Program-made: the position numbers and the translations under genes
Shown here: one piece after another, positions 9,821 through 21,009 of the stretch
Numbering within the stretch: the stretch's first letter is position 1
How the letters are laid out: each line of letters opens with the position of its first letter
The notes under the pieces: model-generated
What the model was told of the DNA's origin: nothing
Seen by the model: only the letters and a program-made list of their open reading frames with translations
Databases searched by the model: none
NCBI RefSeq assembly: GCF_018294505.1
Contig: NC_057795.1
Coordinates: 234,605,035 to 234,669,034 of the forward strand
Length of the DNA stretch: 64,000 bases
Direction of reading: 5' to 3'
Origin: Triticum aestivum
Taxonomy: Eukaryota; Streptophyta; Magnoliopsida; Poales; Poaceae

Positions 9821-10660
9821 CGGGACCCCATGGTCGACGCCGCAGTGCGGGCATTCCTACGCGAAAACTGGGACATATTCGCCTGGCACCCTTCTGATAT
9901 GCCAGGGATCCCATGCAGGCTGGCCGAACACAGCCTAAACATACAGAAGGGACATAAGCCGGTCAAGCAAACACTACGGCGCGTTTCCGAACCCAAATGA
10001 CAAGTCATGTGGGAAGAGCTAGCCAAGTTACTCGAGGTCGGATTCATCAGAGAGATAAAATACCCGGACTAGCTAGCAAACCTGGTGATGGTACCAAAGA
10101 AGGATAAATCCTAGCGCCTATGTGTCGATTACAAAGACCTCAACAAGACCTGCCCTAAGGATCCCTTCCCCCTCCCCTGCATCACCGCAGGACACGACTC
10201 ATTGTGCTTCCTCGATGCATACTCCGGATACCATCAAATCAAGATGAAGGAATCCGATCAAGCCACAACGGCATGTATAACCCCATACAGGCCTTTCTGC
10301 TTCAACACTATGCTTTTCGGGCTAAAAAACGCCGGTGCCACCTATCAACGCATGATTCAAACATGCCTGGAGAAACAAATCGGCAAAACAGTTGAGGCAT
10401 ACATGGATGCTGTAGTCATCAGAACTAGGCATGTCGAGTCCTTAATAGACGATCTGCGTTTCACATTCTACAACCTCCGAACATATGACACCAAGCTCAA
10501 TCCGGAAAAGTGTGTTTTCGGCGTTCCCGCTGGAAAGCTTCTGGGCTTCATCGTTTCCAATAGAGGAATTGAGGCAAACCCAGCCAAAATCCGAGCTTTG
10601 TCACAGTTGGCTATGCTAACAAACCTTAAACAAGTAAACTACCCGGCTATGTGGCAGCCT
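9821..10660 (+). pseudogene. Fatima-like reverse transcriptase, inactive
   Basis: RT blocks are visible in order: FIREIKYPD, VMVPKKDKS, RLCVDYKDLNKTCPKDPFPL, SLCFLDAYSGYHQIKMKES, FGLKNAGATYQRMIQTCLEK, and KLNPEKCVFGVPAGKLLGF. Stops occur at about 9997, in YPD*LAN and in KDKS*RL. The catalytic box reads YMDA (10,400-10,411) where active enzymes have YxDD. The segment between FPLP and TAGHDS is short by several residues compared with relatives. RT copies the element RNA; this copy cannot. Confidence 0.85.
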
Positions 10661-11579
10661 TAAGCCGCTTTATCTCCACACTAGGAGAAAAGGCGTTGCC
10701 ACTTTATCACCTTCTCCGAGGCACCGATCACTTCGAGTGGACGAACGCGGCAACGGCGGGACTGGAAGAAATAAAGGATATTCTTTCAAGCAAACCAATC
10801 CTAGCCGCGCCAAACGTCGGCGAACCCATGTTATTATACATATCGGCCACACACCAAGTCATAAGCGCCGTGCTCGTCGTCGAACGAGAGGAGGACGGAC
10901 AAAAATTCCCACTTCAAAAGCCGGTATACTACGTATCCACCGTTCTCTCACCATGCAAATCCCAGTACCCTCATTACCAAAAATAGCATACGCGGTCTTC
11001 ATGGCATCCCGGAAGCTACGACACTACTTTCAAAAGTGCTCAATAATGGTGGCCTCCGGAGTACCACTCAATGACATAATAAACAACCGCGACGCTATGG
11101 GCTAGATTGCCAAGTGGGCCATTGAGCTCCTCCCATTCTACATATCATACAAACCGCGTCGGGCCATTAAATCTCAGGTATTGGCCGACTTCATTGCTAA
11201 ATGGATAGAGGTTGAACTCCCTAAAGAGTACGACACATATTCCAACTGGGTCATGCACTTCGACAGCTCCAAAATATTGGTAGGCCTAGGGGCACGCGTT
11301 GTCCTAACATCCCCTACTGGAGACACAGTCCAGTATGTCCTCCAAATATTATTCACGGACTCCAAGAATGTAGCCGAATACGAGGCCTTATTGCATGGTC
11401 TTCGGATGGCCGTCTCCATGGGCATACAACGCCTGGAAGTGCGCGGGGATTCAAACCTCATAATATCTCAAATAAACGGATATTTTGATGCCAAAGATCC
11501 GAAGATGGCGGCTTACCGAAATGTCGTTCTCAAAATGTCGGCTTGGTTTGAGGGGCTCGAGTTTCACCATGTGGCTTGA
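10661..11579 (+). pseudogene. Fatima-like RNase H region (RT-linked and plant-type RNase H)
   Basis: The first part reads ALSRFISTLGEKALPLYHLL, ILAAPNVGEPMLLYISATHQ and QKPVYYVSTVLSPCKSQYPH, then a stop near 10,985 and AYAVFMASRKLRHYFQKCS. The second (from 11,181) reads WVMHFDSSKILVGLGARVVL, NVAEYEALLHGLRMAVS and LEVRGDSNLIISQING, giving the D-E-D series of RNase HI (the first Asp is in FDSS where relatives have FDGS). The role is removal of RNA from RNA-DNA hybrids. It is broken by at least three stops. Confidence 0.8.
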
Positions 11580-13021
11580 GAAAGTAACCAAGCGGCGGAT
11601 GTCCTTGCTTGCATCGGCGCTAAGCATGACCCCGTCCCACCTAACATCTTCTTGGAAAGACTTTTCAAGTCATCCGTGGTGTGGCAAGGGGAGAGCAGCA
11701 ACACCAATCCGGATCCGACTACAACCCCCACACCAACGTCACGGGGGCTTGGCCACCGAAATAACACCGTCGGCCCATCTCATCATGGCAATCATTGCCC
11801 CATGGACCAAACCCTTCTTGTCCTACCTTAATAGGCGAGAAATCCCTGAGGATGAGAATGAGGCACGCTGCATTATGCGGCGTTCTAAAGCCCACAAAGT
11901 TCACGAGGGAGAACTTTACAAGAAAAGCGCTACCGGGGTACTTCAAAGATGTATCTCCGAGGAAGAAGGGCGGCATCTCTTGGCTGAAATTCATGCCGGT
12001 CTAGGCGGTCACCACGCCGTGGCTCGGGCCCTTATAAGCAAGGCCTTCCGTACAGGTTTCTATTGGCCGACAGCCCGAGCAGATGCACAGGACCTTGTCT
12101 AACATTGCGTCGGATGCCAGCTTTTCGCCAATCAAAGCCATATGCCACCCACCGCTTTAGAAACAATCCCCATTACTTAGACTTTTGCGGTCTGGGGGCT
12201 CGATATGGTCGGACCGCTTAAAGGAGGAAGCCATAAGAAAAAAATACCTGTTGGTCATGGTGGATAAATTCACCAAGTGGATAGAAGCCAAACCAGTTAA
12301 AACGGCTGAAGTCGGGCCAGTGATAGACTTTATATCCGGTGTTGTGCACCGTTATGGTGTTCCACACAACATCATCACCGACAATGGCTCCAATTTCATA
12401 GCCGATGAGGTGAAAGCTTGGTGTGCTAATCTGGGCATCAAGCTCGACTACGCCTCCGTCTATCACCCACAAACCAACGGTCAAGTCGAATGAGCCAATA
12501 GTCTTATTATGAGCGGCATTAAACCAAGATTAGTGCGGTCTTTGAAAGAATCAAACAAGCACTGGGTGGAGGAGCTTGACTCCGTACTCTGGGGGCTGCG
12601 GACCAAGCCCAATCGTTCTATAGGATATACACCTTTCTGCATGGTGTACAACACAGAGGTTGTGTTACCATGCAACATTATTCATGACTCACCTCGAGTG
12701 CGCATGTATGAAGAGAGAGAGGCCGAGCTTCATCGGCAGGACAGCCTAGATGCCCTGGAAGAGGAGAGCGACGTTGCAAAAGCCCGTTCCGCATTCTATC
12801 AACAACAGGCGAGCAGATATCAAAGCAAAGAAGTACGGGCCAAGACTTATAATGTTGGTGAACTTGTTCTATGCTTGCCGGAGAAGAAAAAGGACAAACT
12901 CAAGCCCAAGTGGGAGGGTCCCTTCATCATTGACGAAGTTCTCACTGAAGGAGCGTACTGCCTGCGTGACGCATCTGACAACCGCCTAGAGCCGAACCCA
13001 TGGAACGCGGCCAGACTTTGA
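11580..13021 (+). pseudogene. Fatima-like integrase
   Basis: The zinc-binding half reads HAGLGGHHAVARALISKAFR ... HCVGCQ (an HHCC arrangement) around 11,990-12,115. The catalytic core has VWGLDMVGPLKGG, NIITDNGSNFIADEV and YHPQTNGQVE, the DDE residues with normal spacing. TGA follows GQVE (12,491-12,493), probably a mutated CGA. The C-terminal part (12,509-13,021) is open: WVEELDSVLWGLRTKPNRSI ... WEGPFIIDEVLTEGAYCLRD. No chromodomain is seen. Integrase would insert the cDNA; three stops disable this copy. Confidence 0.85.
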
Positions 13022-13863
13022 AGATTCTATGCCTAGCGCCGGACTCTTCATTCGTCTCCTTTACCCCCTTTCGTTTCCAGTATTTCTTTTCCTCTCTTTT
13101 CACATTTTTCTTCCTTCTTAAGCCTTAAAGCTTTTGTGCAGCCAAACCGTACACCTTCGACACACACATTCTAAAATATGTACGTCAATTATACCTAGGG
13201 GCTTCTCGTATAGAAGATTATTATTATTATTATTTTCAGAGCATCGAGCTCACCACATATGTGTCTTTTCCGTGTATGTACCTTTTCTACGCCATTATAT
13301 GCATCGGTATGACTTAAGTTTTGGCCAAGCTGGGTTGCCTGGCTCCTGTGCTTATGCCCTACGTTCCCATTAGTTCGGCTAGGGAATAAAGGGAGCACCT
13401 CTACAATTGTTACTACCGGGTCATCCGGATGTGTACCTCAGACTGGGTGAAGCCGAAAACTAGCGTTCTTAAGGGAATATTCGGTCGGCGGACTAAAGAT
13501 GTTTTTTACTTGTCATATTATGAACCCCCAGATGTTATGTATGCTGTGGTTTTTTCAAACACAGTTCAGACATGCACATTAACACATGCTTACCCAGGGA
13601 AAGGAACCCTCAAAAGAAATTATTCTCTCTGGAAGATGTTTCTTATGATGAAAAATGTAATATAACATAGTTAGCCTGATACTTGTCTGTTCAAGCAACT
13701 GTGACCCCTACGCCTGGTTTCCATGCGTACCCTGGTATATCTTACCGAGCAGGTATTCGGAAACACTCCGCACCTTCGGGTCCAGAGGCCGAAGCGAAAA
13801 GGTCTGCCATGACAATCATTTTACAATCCAGCTAGGGACAAATTTGTCAATTGAAGTACATAG
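13022..13863. other. spacer between pol and antisense gene
   Basis: The sequence is pyrimidine-rich after the pol stop (about 13,055-13,110). It also holds a short TTA run (13,218-13,237). No coding frame is supported. It probably holds the 3' end of the antisense transcript and the sense 3' UTR. Confidence 0.5.
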
Positions 13864-16667
13864 TCACTTGGACTCAAAAACTTCTTCCTCTATGCGATGC
13901 AACCGGTTATCTAGCGTACAATCCTGTTGGGAATACTTGGCGGCTACTAGTCCCTGGTCATATACCAAACTAACAGGAATTTCTTCTCCATTTGACCCTG
14001 CAGGTCCGACCCGGGCCATGTGATTCGGGTTGAGCTTGGTATACTGAGTGTTCACCATTGCCCAGGCCTCTCGCGCACCTTCCCAGCTGGCCGATATCTT
14101 CCATAATCGAAAGCGTTGTCGCGCTCCCTGGAATAGCTGTACAAACCCGTCCATACTTCCTAGAGGGGAGTCGGATGGCCATAAGGCTTTGGCAATACTT
14201 TGCATCGCCTGTCGAGCTCGCTCGTGCATTTGGGACAGCTCTTGTAGTAGATCACTCGACGATCCGGACACCTCCTCTTCGGGACGTCCTGTCAATATAC
14301 CTACAGACATAATTACTGTCAGTTGTTTTCCTTGCCGAACTATGTAAAGAAAAGTCCGAACACATACTAAATATGCTGCCTCGTAGCCTCCTATTCTCCT
14401 TCACGGAGTCAGCCAGCTGGGCCCGCACATCTTTAGTTGCATGCCCAGCTCAGTGTTGGCATCTTGGAGTTTGTTCTTCTCCACCCTGACCTGTGTCAGT
14501 ATATGTTCGCCCGCGGCCAGTTGCCTTTGAGCTCTTGAACCTCCCGCTCATGCGACTTCCGGTGCCTCTTCCAGATGATCTGATGACTCTACCATAAGAT
14601 TTGCACCTGTATTAATACTCCTGGTATATGATCACGTTTTCTTGATAGAGGGGAACATTACCAGACGCTGCCTTCTTGGATTTCTCCAGTTCGGCGGTAG
14701 CAGCAGTTAGCTGGGCTTGACACTTCTCCAGCTCTTGAGACAACAGGTTGTTCTTCTCTTTGAGCACCTGGGTATACAACGATCCTTAAATCAGTTGCTT
14801 AAACTGCTTCAAGTCTCGGGGGCTACTGGTATATAATTATCAGAATTGTGCAAGTATGAACTTACCCGCATATCTTTCAAATACTGATTTGTGGCTCTGG
14901 AAAGCCCATCTCGAGCAACTCGGATGTATGCATCACCCGAGTTGAAGGCATTGAAATCCTCTTCTGAAAAACCAGGGTCGCGAAGAGCGGCCCGCCGGCG
15001 CCGATGATTCATGGCGCTTTCCACTTCGGAGTTTGAGGCGGATACTTTATCCGAATCCTCCGCAGAAGGACAATCCGTTGTCACTTCCGCGTTAGACTCA
15101 GTCCTCAAGACACGGTCCTGAACCTAGCTAGTAGAGGCATGACCAGTAGGATCCCCAGACACAGTCCAGCGAATGTTTTTCCTGATAAGACACAACAGAT
15201 AGTGTCATACTTTAAGATGACAACCATGGAGCATATTTGAAACCATACCTCTTCAATGAAGGCTCGGCCATATCTCTATTTGCCTTCCTCTTCAAAGGCC
15301 TGCCCGTCGTAGGTGCCGCTTTCTTGCGCGTCGCCTCAGGTGTAGCGTGGCGCGCCGATCGCCTCCCCTTTAGAGCATAATATAGTGCGGTGGGTAAGGT
15401 AGAAAGAGGAAATTCTCTCAAAGGACAAGTCTCTTGATTACTTACATGCGACACAAGGAGAAGGCCGGGATAGTCAGCAATGATGGCCACTTCGGTGCCG
15501 TCACAACTTGCCTGGTAAAACACTCCTTCCCCGAGCTCCACGAATATATCCGGATCCTCTTCGAATACGGGGTCAAGGGCCCAGTTGTGGTCCTCTGGCT
15601 GTGGTGCAGGGTTGTGGACCTCCCTGGTGAATTTCTGCCATTCCTATTATAAATGGACGGATTAATACATATGAAAAAGGACTCAGTGAGTTAATGGAGT
15701 GGAGTAGAGGGATGGAAACTCACCCAGCTGGGAGGGTTGTACATGGAAAATCCATCCCCGGGCTTAATGCGGATGAACTCCTCTTACTCCCCTTTGTATA
15801 ATCCGTACAGTATTTTCGCCAAAGTAGCGGAAGTGTCCAGATCCTTCTGACCATAGCAGGTAGCGTCACCTTCTCCATTAAAGTGCCACATAGGGTGCCC
15901 TTGGTATTGGAGTGGCAGAACCCCTCGCATTATTCATATCGCCATAACCTCGACTATTGACAATCCGGATTGAGCGAGCGTCTTTATCTTGCTCATAAAT
16001 TGGTGGACTTCCATGCTATCTTCCTCCCTGAGGCTCCGGGGACGCCAGCTGAGGCGCTTCTTCAATGGAACACTTGAAGATTCAGGAGGCCCCTTCGGAC
16101 TGGGTTAGGAAGGGAGACGTCCTCAACATAGATCCATTCGGAAGGCCATTCTTTGGATGCCTTCTTCGGCGTGCCGGATAGGTATCCGGTCCCGGTGATG
16201 CACCATATCACGGCTCCTCCCACTTGGAATATTGATCCCTCTTTATTATGGGGGGTGAGGCAAAACATCTTCTTCCATAACTCAAAATGGGCCTCACAAC
16301 CTAGAAATAGCTCGCAAAGAGCGACGTAACCCACGATGTGCAGGATAGAGGCATGAGTAAAATTATGCAGTTGGAGGCCGTAGTACTGCAGAAGCCCTCA
16401 GAGGAACGGATGGATTGGAAATCCGACGCCTCTCAACAAGTAGGGAACCAACCATACTCGTTCCCCCCTGGATGGGTTGGGGAACTTCTCCGCCCACTCC
16501 CCACCATCAAAGGAAGCCAATCTGGCTCAAACAGGGACTAAATCTATGGGGGGAAGAAATCCCTGGGCCTGTAGCTTCACCAGTTGGCCGTGGGATACGG
16601 AACACTTTTCCCAATCACCCTGTTTGGGGCCGTGAGGGCGGGAGGAAGATCTTGGAGCGCTAGCCAT
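13864..16667 (-). pseudogene. antisense gene in the Fatima-like element, putative gypsy-type transposon domain (PF04195-like)
   Basis: On the strand opposite to pol, ATG at 16,667 opens MASAPRSSSRPHGPKQGDWE and runs, through two TGA codons, to about 16,062. It includes FPIHPFL, LLQYYGLQLHNF, HIVGYVALCELFLGCEAHFE and GAVIWCITGTGYLSG, the pattern of the plant PF04195 domain. Downstream pieces at 15,212-15,541 (KRKANRDMAEPS) and 14,809-15,108 are low-complexity. The last exon (13,864-14,298) follows an acceptor (GTCTGTAG) and is helical (LLQELSQMHERARQAMQSIA ... LDNRLHRIEEEVFESK). Function is unknown for the whole family. Two stops make this copy a pseudogene. Exon borders other than the last acceptor are not certain. 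Confidence 0.65.
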
Positions 16668-16918
16668 GTTGGGGTGGTTTCTGGTGGCAAGCTCTAAGGA
16701 TCCCGCGCTTGGTGTGGGCTGGATTTGAAGATCCCCATCTCTTTAAATAGACTACTTTCTTGTGTGGTCAGGGTGGTGCAGAGTCCGAGGAGCGCGGCAT
16801 TAAATGGAAAGCCGGATACTGCTCTTTAAGTCAGGTATTTTGAAGTACTCAGAGAAGGAACCCGCCTTGCAATGCCGAAGACAATCTGCGTGTCGGACTC
16901 ATCGTCATTGAAGCCTGG

Positions 16919-16930
16919 TTTGGGGGCTAC
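16919..16930 (+). other. polypurine tract region
   Basis: TTTGGGGGCTAC lies immediately before the 3' LTR. The G-run is the likely plus-strand priming tract. Confidence 0.6.
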
Positions 16931-17400
16931 TGAAAGAGTCCTGGATTAATGGGTCCTCGGACAGCCGGATTATATACTTGGGCCGGACTGTTGGGCTATG
17001 AAGATACAAGATAGAAGACTTCTTCCTGTGTCCGGATGGGACTCTCCTTTGCATGGAAGGCAAGCCTGGCAATTCGGATATGTAGATTCCTTTCTCTGTA
17101 ACTGACTTCCTGTAACCCTAGCCCCCTCCGGTGTCTATATAAACCGGAGGGTTTAGTCCGAAGGATAACAATCATAATCATAGGCTAGACTTCTAGGGTT
17201 TAGCCAATACGATCTCGTGGTAGATCAACTCTTGTAATACTCATATTCATCAAGATCAATCAAGCAGGAAGTAGGGTATTACCTCCATAGTGAGGGGTTG
17301 AACCTGGGTAAACATTGTGTCCCCCGCCTTCTGTTACCATTAGCCTCAGACGCACAGTTCGGGACCCCCTACCCGAGATCCGCCGGTTTTGACACCGACA
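16931..17400 (+). repeat. 3' LTR of the Fatima-like element
   Basis: It starts TGAAAGAGTCCTGG and ends GACACCGACA, 470 bp, the same length as the 5' copy. It is followed by the TSD ATGAG (17,401-17,405). Confidence 0.95.
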
Positions 17401-17405
17401 ATGAG

Positions 17406-17760
17406 CCCAAGAATAAATGGCCCTGAGAAGGGCAAAAGGTAACATGGGTTGGAAATGGCCCAATGGAATAATGGGCCATTAATGGGTATAAAGCGATACA
17501 CTGTTCATTACGGGTCGGTTTCACCATGGGCCGTTAATTGGCCAAGAGTTAGAAACAGACTCATATGGGCCGAAAGACGTCATGGGCCATACATGGGCCG
17601 GAAGTTACAATGTGCTGGAATCATATTGGACGGCCCAGATGACGCTACTGAGCCAAATTCCGGTAGGCTGTAACGGGTCGTGAGTTAGCAGGCTATAAAT
17701 GGGCTATATACGAACAGGTCGTTAACAGGCTTTCTGTGGGCCGACCCGCTACCTTTTGAC
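17406..17760. repeat. CACTA subterminal repeats, right block
   Basis: Continuation of the ATGGGCC/GGGCCGT motif field cut at 7069. The motifs thin out after 17,760. Confidence 0.75.
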
Positions 17761-18237
17761 CAAGTCAAACGGGCTGGCCTTTTCACCGGAATGGGCCTCT
17801 ATTGGGCCGTGCCATGTGTCGACGTATCATAGGCGCCTTCGGTCCAATGAGTGGACGACATATGTCCCAACAGTGAGCAGACACGTGGTTCCTCCGGCCA
17901 ATGATAAATTTACATGTGGAAAATCCCCATTGATTGTGGCTGTTAGCGGGTTACCGGATCCAAAATCGGACCCGATAGCTTAACAGCGACCCATTACAGT
18001 GGATGCCACGTGTCGGCTACCCTTGACGAAAGCACTTCCATGACACACGATTTATCATCATGGAAGTGGACACTTCCGTGATGATAATTTTGGTAATGTC
18101 ATGGAACACTTCTACGACAGCAGAGGTTTGACTATCTTGATTCTTTCATAAAATCATCATGGATGTACATGCATGACAAAAAACGTGACCTACTATGACA
18201 AACACGTATCATCACAAAAGTGTATTTTTTTGTAGTG
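17761..18237. repeat. CACTA 3' terminal region and terminus
   Basis: Read on the minus strand from 18,237 it begins CACTACAAAAAAATACAC, then TGATACGTGTTTGTCATAG, and has internal inverted motifs (TTCCATGAC / GTCATGGAA, TTATCATCATGGAAGTG). This is a terminal layout I recall from common Triticeae CACTA families. The opposite end is absent, so the TSD cannot be verified. Confidence 0.8.
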
Positions 18238-19276
18238 AGCCTGAAAGAAATATACCTTCCCGGGCATTCTCCCACCTCTTCCGAACAAAATTTTGGTGAC
18301 ACCACGACTAGACAATACCCACAGAAGATACCGTCTCAAGGAATGAGGACATCAAGACCCGGGAGATGGTGACACAGTGACACAGCCCCAAACCTTATGC
18401 TATGATGATAAGTGCATAGGATATGCAAGATCATGATATACATCGCTAATAGAGCAACCGTGTCCTTACCATTGTTGTATTGCAACCACCAGTGGATGAG
18501 AACTTCGCCATTTGGTCCGCCTCACTATAGTGAGCAGGAAAACGGTTCTCTTCACCCTCGCTCTTAGTGTCAATGTTGTCATCAACATAACCGACAGGTT
18601 GGACCTCTAATATGCCTTGATTATGTCATTGCATAAAGAATTGCCTACCTGGTACCGTCGATGCTTTAGAAGGCAAAAGGGATCGTTATGATTAAGAAGA
18701 TGGCAGAAGACCGAGTCAATGGCAGCTATGAGGAACCACCTTCACCTGTCAGCTCATTAGGTAGGAAGTTGATGATGATTCTTCAGGCCCAACCCGGATC
18801 GTTTCATCGGACAACTACAAGAGACGCAACATCACCTGAGGAAAACCCTAGAAGACTGCACAAGACACAAAGCAAGCACCACTATTGAGTCCAAGAACCC
18901 CTAGGGTAGGATGAGTCATGTACCCCCTATGCGCAGTCGAGTCCGTATGATGGTTCGAATAGAACAGTGATTGTGTGTTGCTTGTTTTTATTTGTTTGTG
19001 TTTTGATATCGGTCGCCCTTTTGCCCTGGGCAACAAGTACGCGACTATATCACCTTCCTTATCTTAATGCTTGTGTCTGGCCCTTTTGTCATTTGTTTGT
19101 TTGCACCTGCACTATAGAACCCCCTTCAGGCATTCCCCTCCTCTATGCTACTTTTCCCTCTCATCTCTCTCATCAACTGAAGACCGACAAGATAGGAAGC
19201 ACTAAGGATTCCACCTTGGCAACCAACTAGCACCGAAGACTTTTGCTACAGCCTCCTCGACCCTATGCAACCCCGT
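18238..19276. other. unassigned sequence between two CACTA elements
   Basis: About 1 kb with no recognised domain. A 66-residue open frame (18,688-18,888, start MIKKMAEDRVNG) has no match I know. By position this is the left flank of the insertion site of the 21-kb CACTA element and should be continuous with 40,423 onward. It may be internal sequence of the old gypsy whose LTR ends at 47,070. Confidence 0.4.
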
Positions 19277-19279
19277 AGA

Positions 19280-19860
19280 CACTACAGGAATCAGGAAATT
19301 TGCTGTCAGCCATGGCTGATGGAAAAGGCACGCATAGCGGATGGCAATAACCTTTGTCGTTAGCCAGCAGACGGCAACAGATCCGGCTGAATAGGCTATG
19401 ACAAAGGCTTCTTTGCCGTCTGCTAGCTGATGGCAAAGATGCAAAGGTCTTTGTCGTCCTCCAGCTGATGGCAAATAGCTTGGACGACACACATGTGAGC
19501 TTAGGTCCGTTAAGGGGTTAACGACATGCTTTGCCGTTCGTGAGCAGACGGCAAAGACCTTTGTGTATTTGCGGTCTGCTAGCGGATGGCAAAGAACATT
19601 GATTATTTGCCATAATCCAGCGGATGGCATAGCATGCCACGTGGCAGCACCTGGGGGGTTGGCCTATTTGGTAGCTTTGTTGTGAGCTGGCTGATGGCAA
19701 ATATTCAATGTTCTTTTCTGTTCGCTGGCAGACGACCAAGCATCCAAATAGCCAGCCTACTGCCCCAGGTTGCACAGGTAGCTGACACGTGGCATGTTTG
19801 CCATCTGATGGCTGATGGCAAGCCAGCATATGGCAAAGAGTCTATATAGCCCTGTTTTTT
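19280..19860. repeat. CACTA left terminal and subterminal repeats (TTTGCCGTC type)
   Basis: After the 16-bp terminus the motifs GATGGCAAAG, TTTGCCGTC and AGCTGATGGCAAA recur about every 20-40 bp in both orientations. These are candidate binding sites for the element's DNA-binding protein. Confidence 0.85.
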
Positions 19861-19898
19861 TCTATTTTTTCTTAAATTCATTCAATTTGACAGAATTT

Positions 19899-20075
19899 CA
19901 CACACACACACACACATGAAAATACTTTCGACAATCATACCAACACATATACATACCAAATCATATCCCTGCCATATGGATAGGATCATCCAACACATAT
20001 ACATAGCAAATGGTTTCATCCAACACATATACATAGCCAACATATCCAACAACAAGCATACAATGGTTTCATCCA
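19899..20075. repeat. CA run plus three tandem units of about 35 bp
   Basis: A (CA)n tract (19,900-19,916) precedes three units with the shared core CCAACACATATACATA (19,938, 19,990 and 20,021 areas). It lies in the 3' flank of the accessory gene. Confidence 0.7.
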
Positions 20076-20149
20076 TACATACATATATAGATTTTTTCTT
20101 CTCTTTCTTTTTCTCCTCTCCTCTTTTTTATCTTCTTCTTCTAACTAAG

Positions 20150-20410
20150 GTAGGTAAAAATGCCATTTTATTGCTAAGCTAGGTAAAAATGCTAAGTGTA
20201 GGTCATTTTAGAGCTATGCTAGGTAAATAGGTCATTTTGGAGCTTACTAAGGTTATTATGTCATTTTCGAGGGAAGTAAGGTAAGTTTATATCATTTTTG
20301 GGGTAACAAAGATTATCATGACATTTTTTAGGAAAGAAAGCTAAGTATAGCTCATTTTTTGTCTAACTTAGGTAGTTATGCCATTTAGGAGGAAATTAAG
20401 CTAAGTATGC
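20150..20410. repeat. degenerate tandem repeat, about 45-60 bp units
   Basis: Six or so units share AAGCTAGGTAA followed by TCATTTT and GGAG. They sit directly downstream (minus strand) of the small accessory gene, in its likely 3' UTR. Confidence 0.65.
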
Positions 20411-20427
20411 ATTTGTTAAGCAAAACA

Positions 20428-20893
20428 CTAGAGAAAACTTACCCTCATCACAACAAATGCGATGAAGATTGCAACTAAGGTAACAATTGATCCAATGGCA
20501 TAATGATACCAAGCCTCATTATCAATGGCATATTTTCTAATTTTCTTAATCTTCAAGCGCATTGCATCGATCTTCAAGCGCATTGCATTCATCTTCATCT
20601 TGTGATCATTGACCACATCAGCAACATACAACTCCGATTTCACCTTATCTTCTTCAATTCTTTTAACTTTTTCGTTCAAATACTCATTTTCTTTTTCAAC
20701 TAAATTTAACTTCTCGACAAGAGGGTTGGTTGCAAATTCCGGGTCACATATCTCCTAGATTAAAATATCTCTATGTCAACTTGATGGCCATAATTGTCAT
20801 AAAGGCGAAATGCAACAAATAGTATAAAAGAGGATTTACCACATTTGAATCATAAAGCGGACGAGGACCGACGGTGACGAATATCAAGACCAT
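20428..20893 (-). CDS. CACTA accessory protein, coiled coil with C-terminal membrane anchor, 2 exons
   Basis: ATG at 20,893 starts exon 1 (20,840-20,893, 18 codons: MVLIFVTVGPRPLYDSNV). A GTAAAT...CTAG intron of 85 bp (20,755-20,839) is followed by exon 2 (20,428-20,754). Joined in frame this is 126 residues. Residues about 25-95 are charged and heptad-like (LVEKLNLVEKENEYLNEKVK, MNAMRLKIDAMRLKIKKIRK, with MRLKI repeated). The last 25 (WYHYAIGSIVTLVAIFIAFV) form one hydrophobic helix, as in tail-anchored proteins. I remember near-identical predicted proteins scattered through wheat genomes beside CACTA transposases. Function is unknown. This copy has no visible break. Confidence 0.75.
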
Positions 20894-21009
20894 GGCACTA
20901 TGTATAACAAATAATCATAGAAAGTAAGAAAATTACACAAGTAACTATATAAATCGTACAATCATACAAGTAACTATATAAATCAAGTACAACATAAAAA
21001 ATTTAATAC

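Larger units (their letters stand above)
7070..17400 (+). mobile_element. Complete Ty3/gypsy LTR retrotransposon (Fatima-like), degenerate coding
   Basis: The element has two LTRs of equal length (7070-7539 and 16,931-17,400), a 5-bp TSD, a gag-protease-RT-RNase H-integrase order, and a long 3' spacer with an antisense gene. Total length is 10,331 bp. Hand comparison of the LTRs gives about 29 substitutions in 470 bp and no length change. At 1.3e-8 substitutions per site per year, the usual grass value, this is roughly 2.4 million years. The LTR sequence matches my memory of the abundant Triticeae family Fatima; that name needs a database check. Confidence 0.95.
4294..18237 (+). mobile_element. 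CACTA transposon remnant, 3' part, interrupted by a gypsy element
   Basis: The 3' terminus is seen at 18,237, where the minus strand reads CACTACAAAAAAATACAC. Upstream come a subterminal zone rich in ATGGGCC/GGGCCGT motifs, split between 6640-7069 and 17,406-17,760, and an intron-containing gene of the En/Spm accessory type (4541-6305). The 5' terminus and a TNP2-type transposase are not present in the window. The left limit given is only where the neighbouring CACTA fragment ends. Without the nested element the remnant is about 3.6 kb. Confidence 0.7.
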
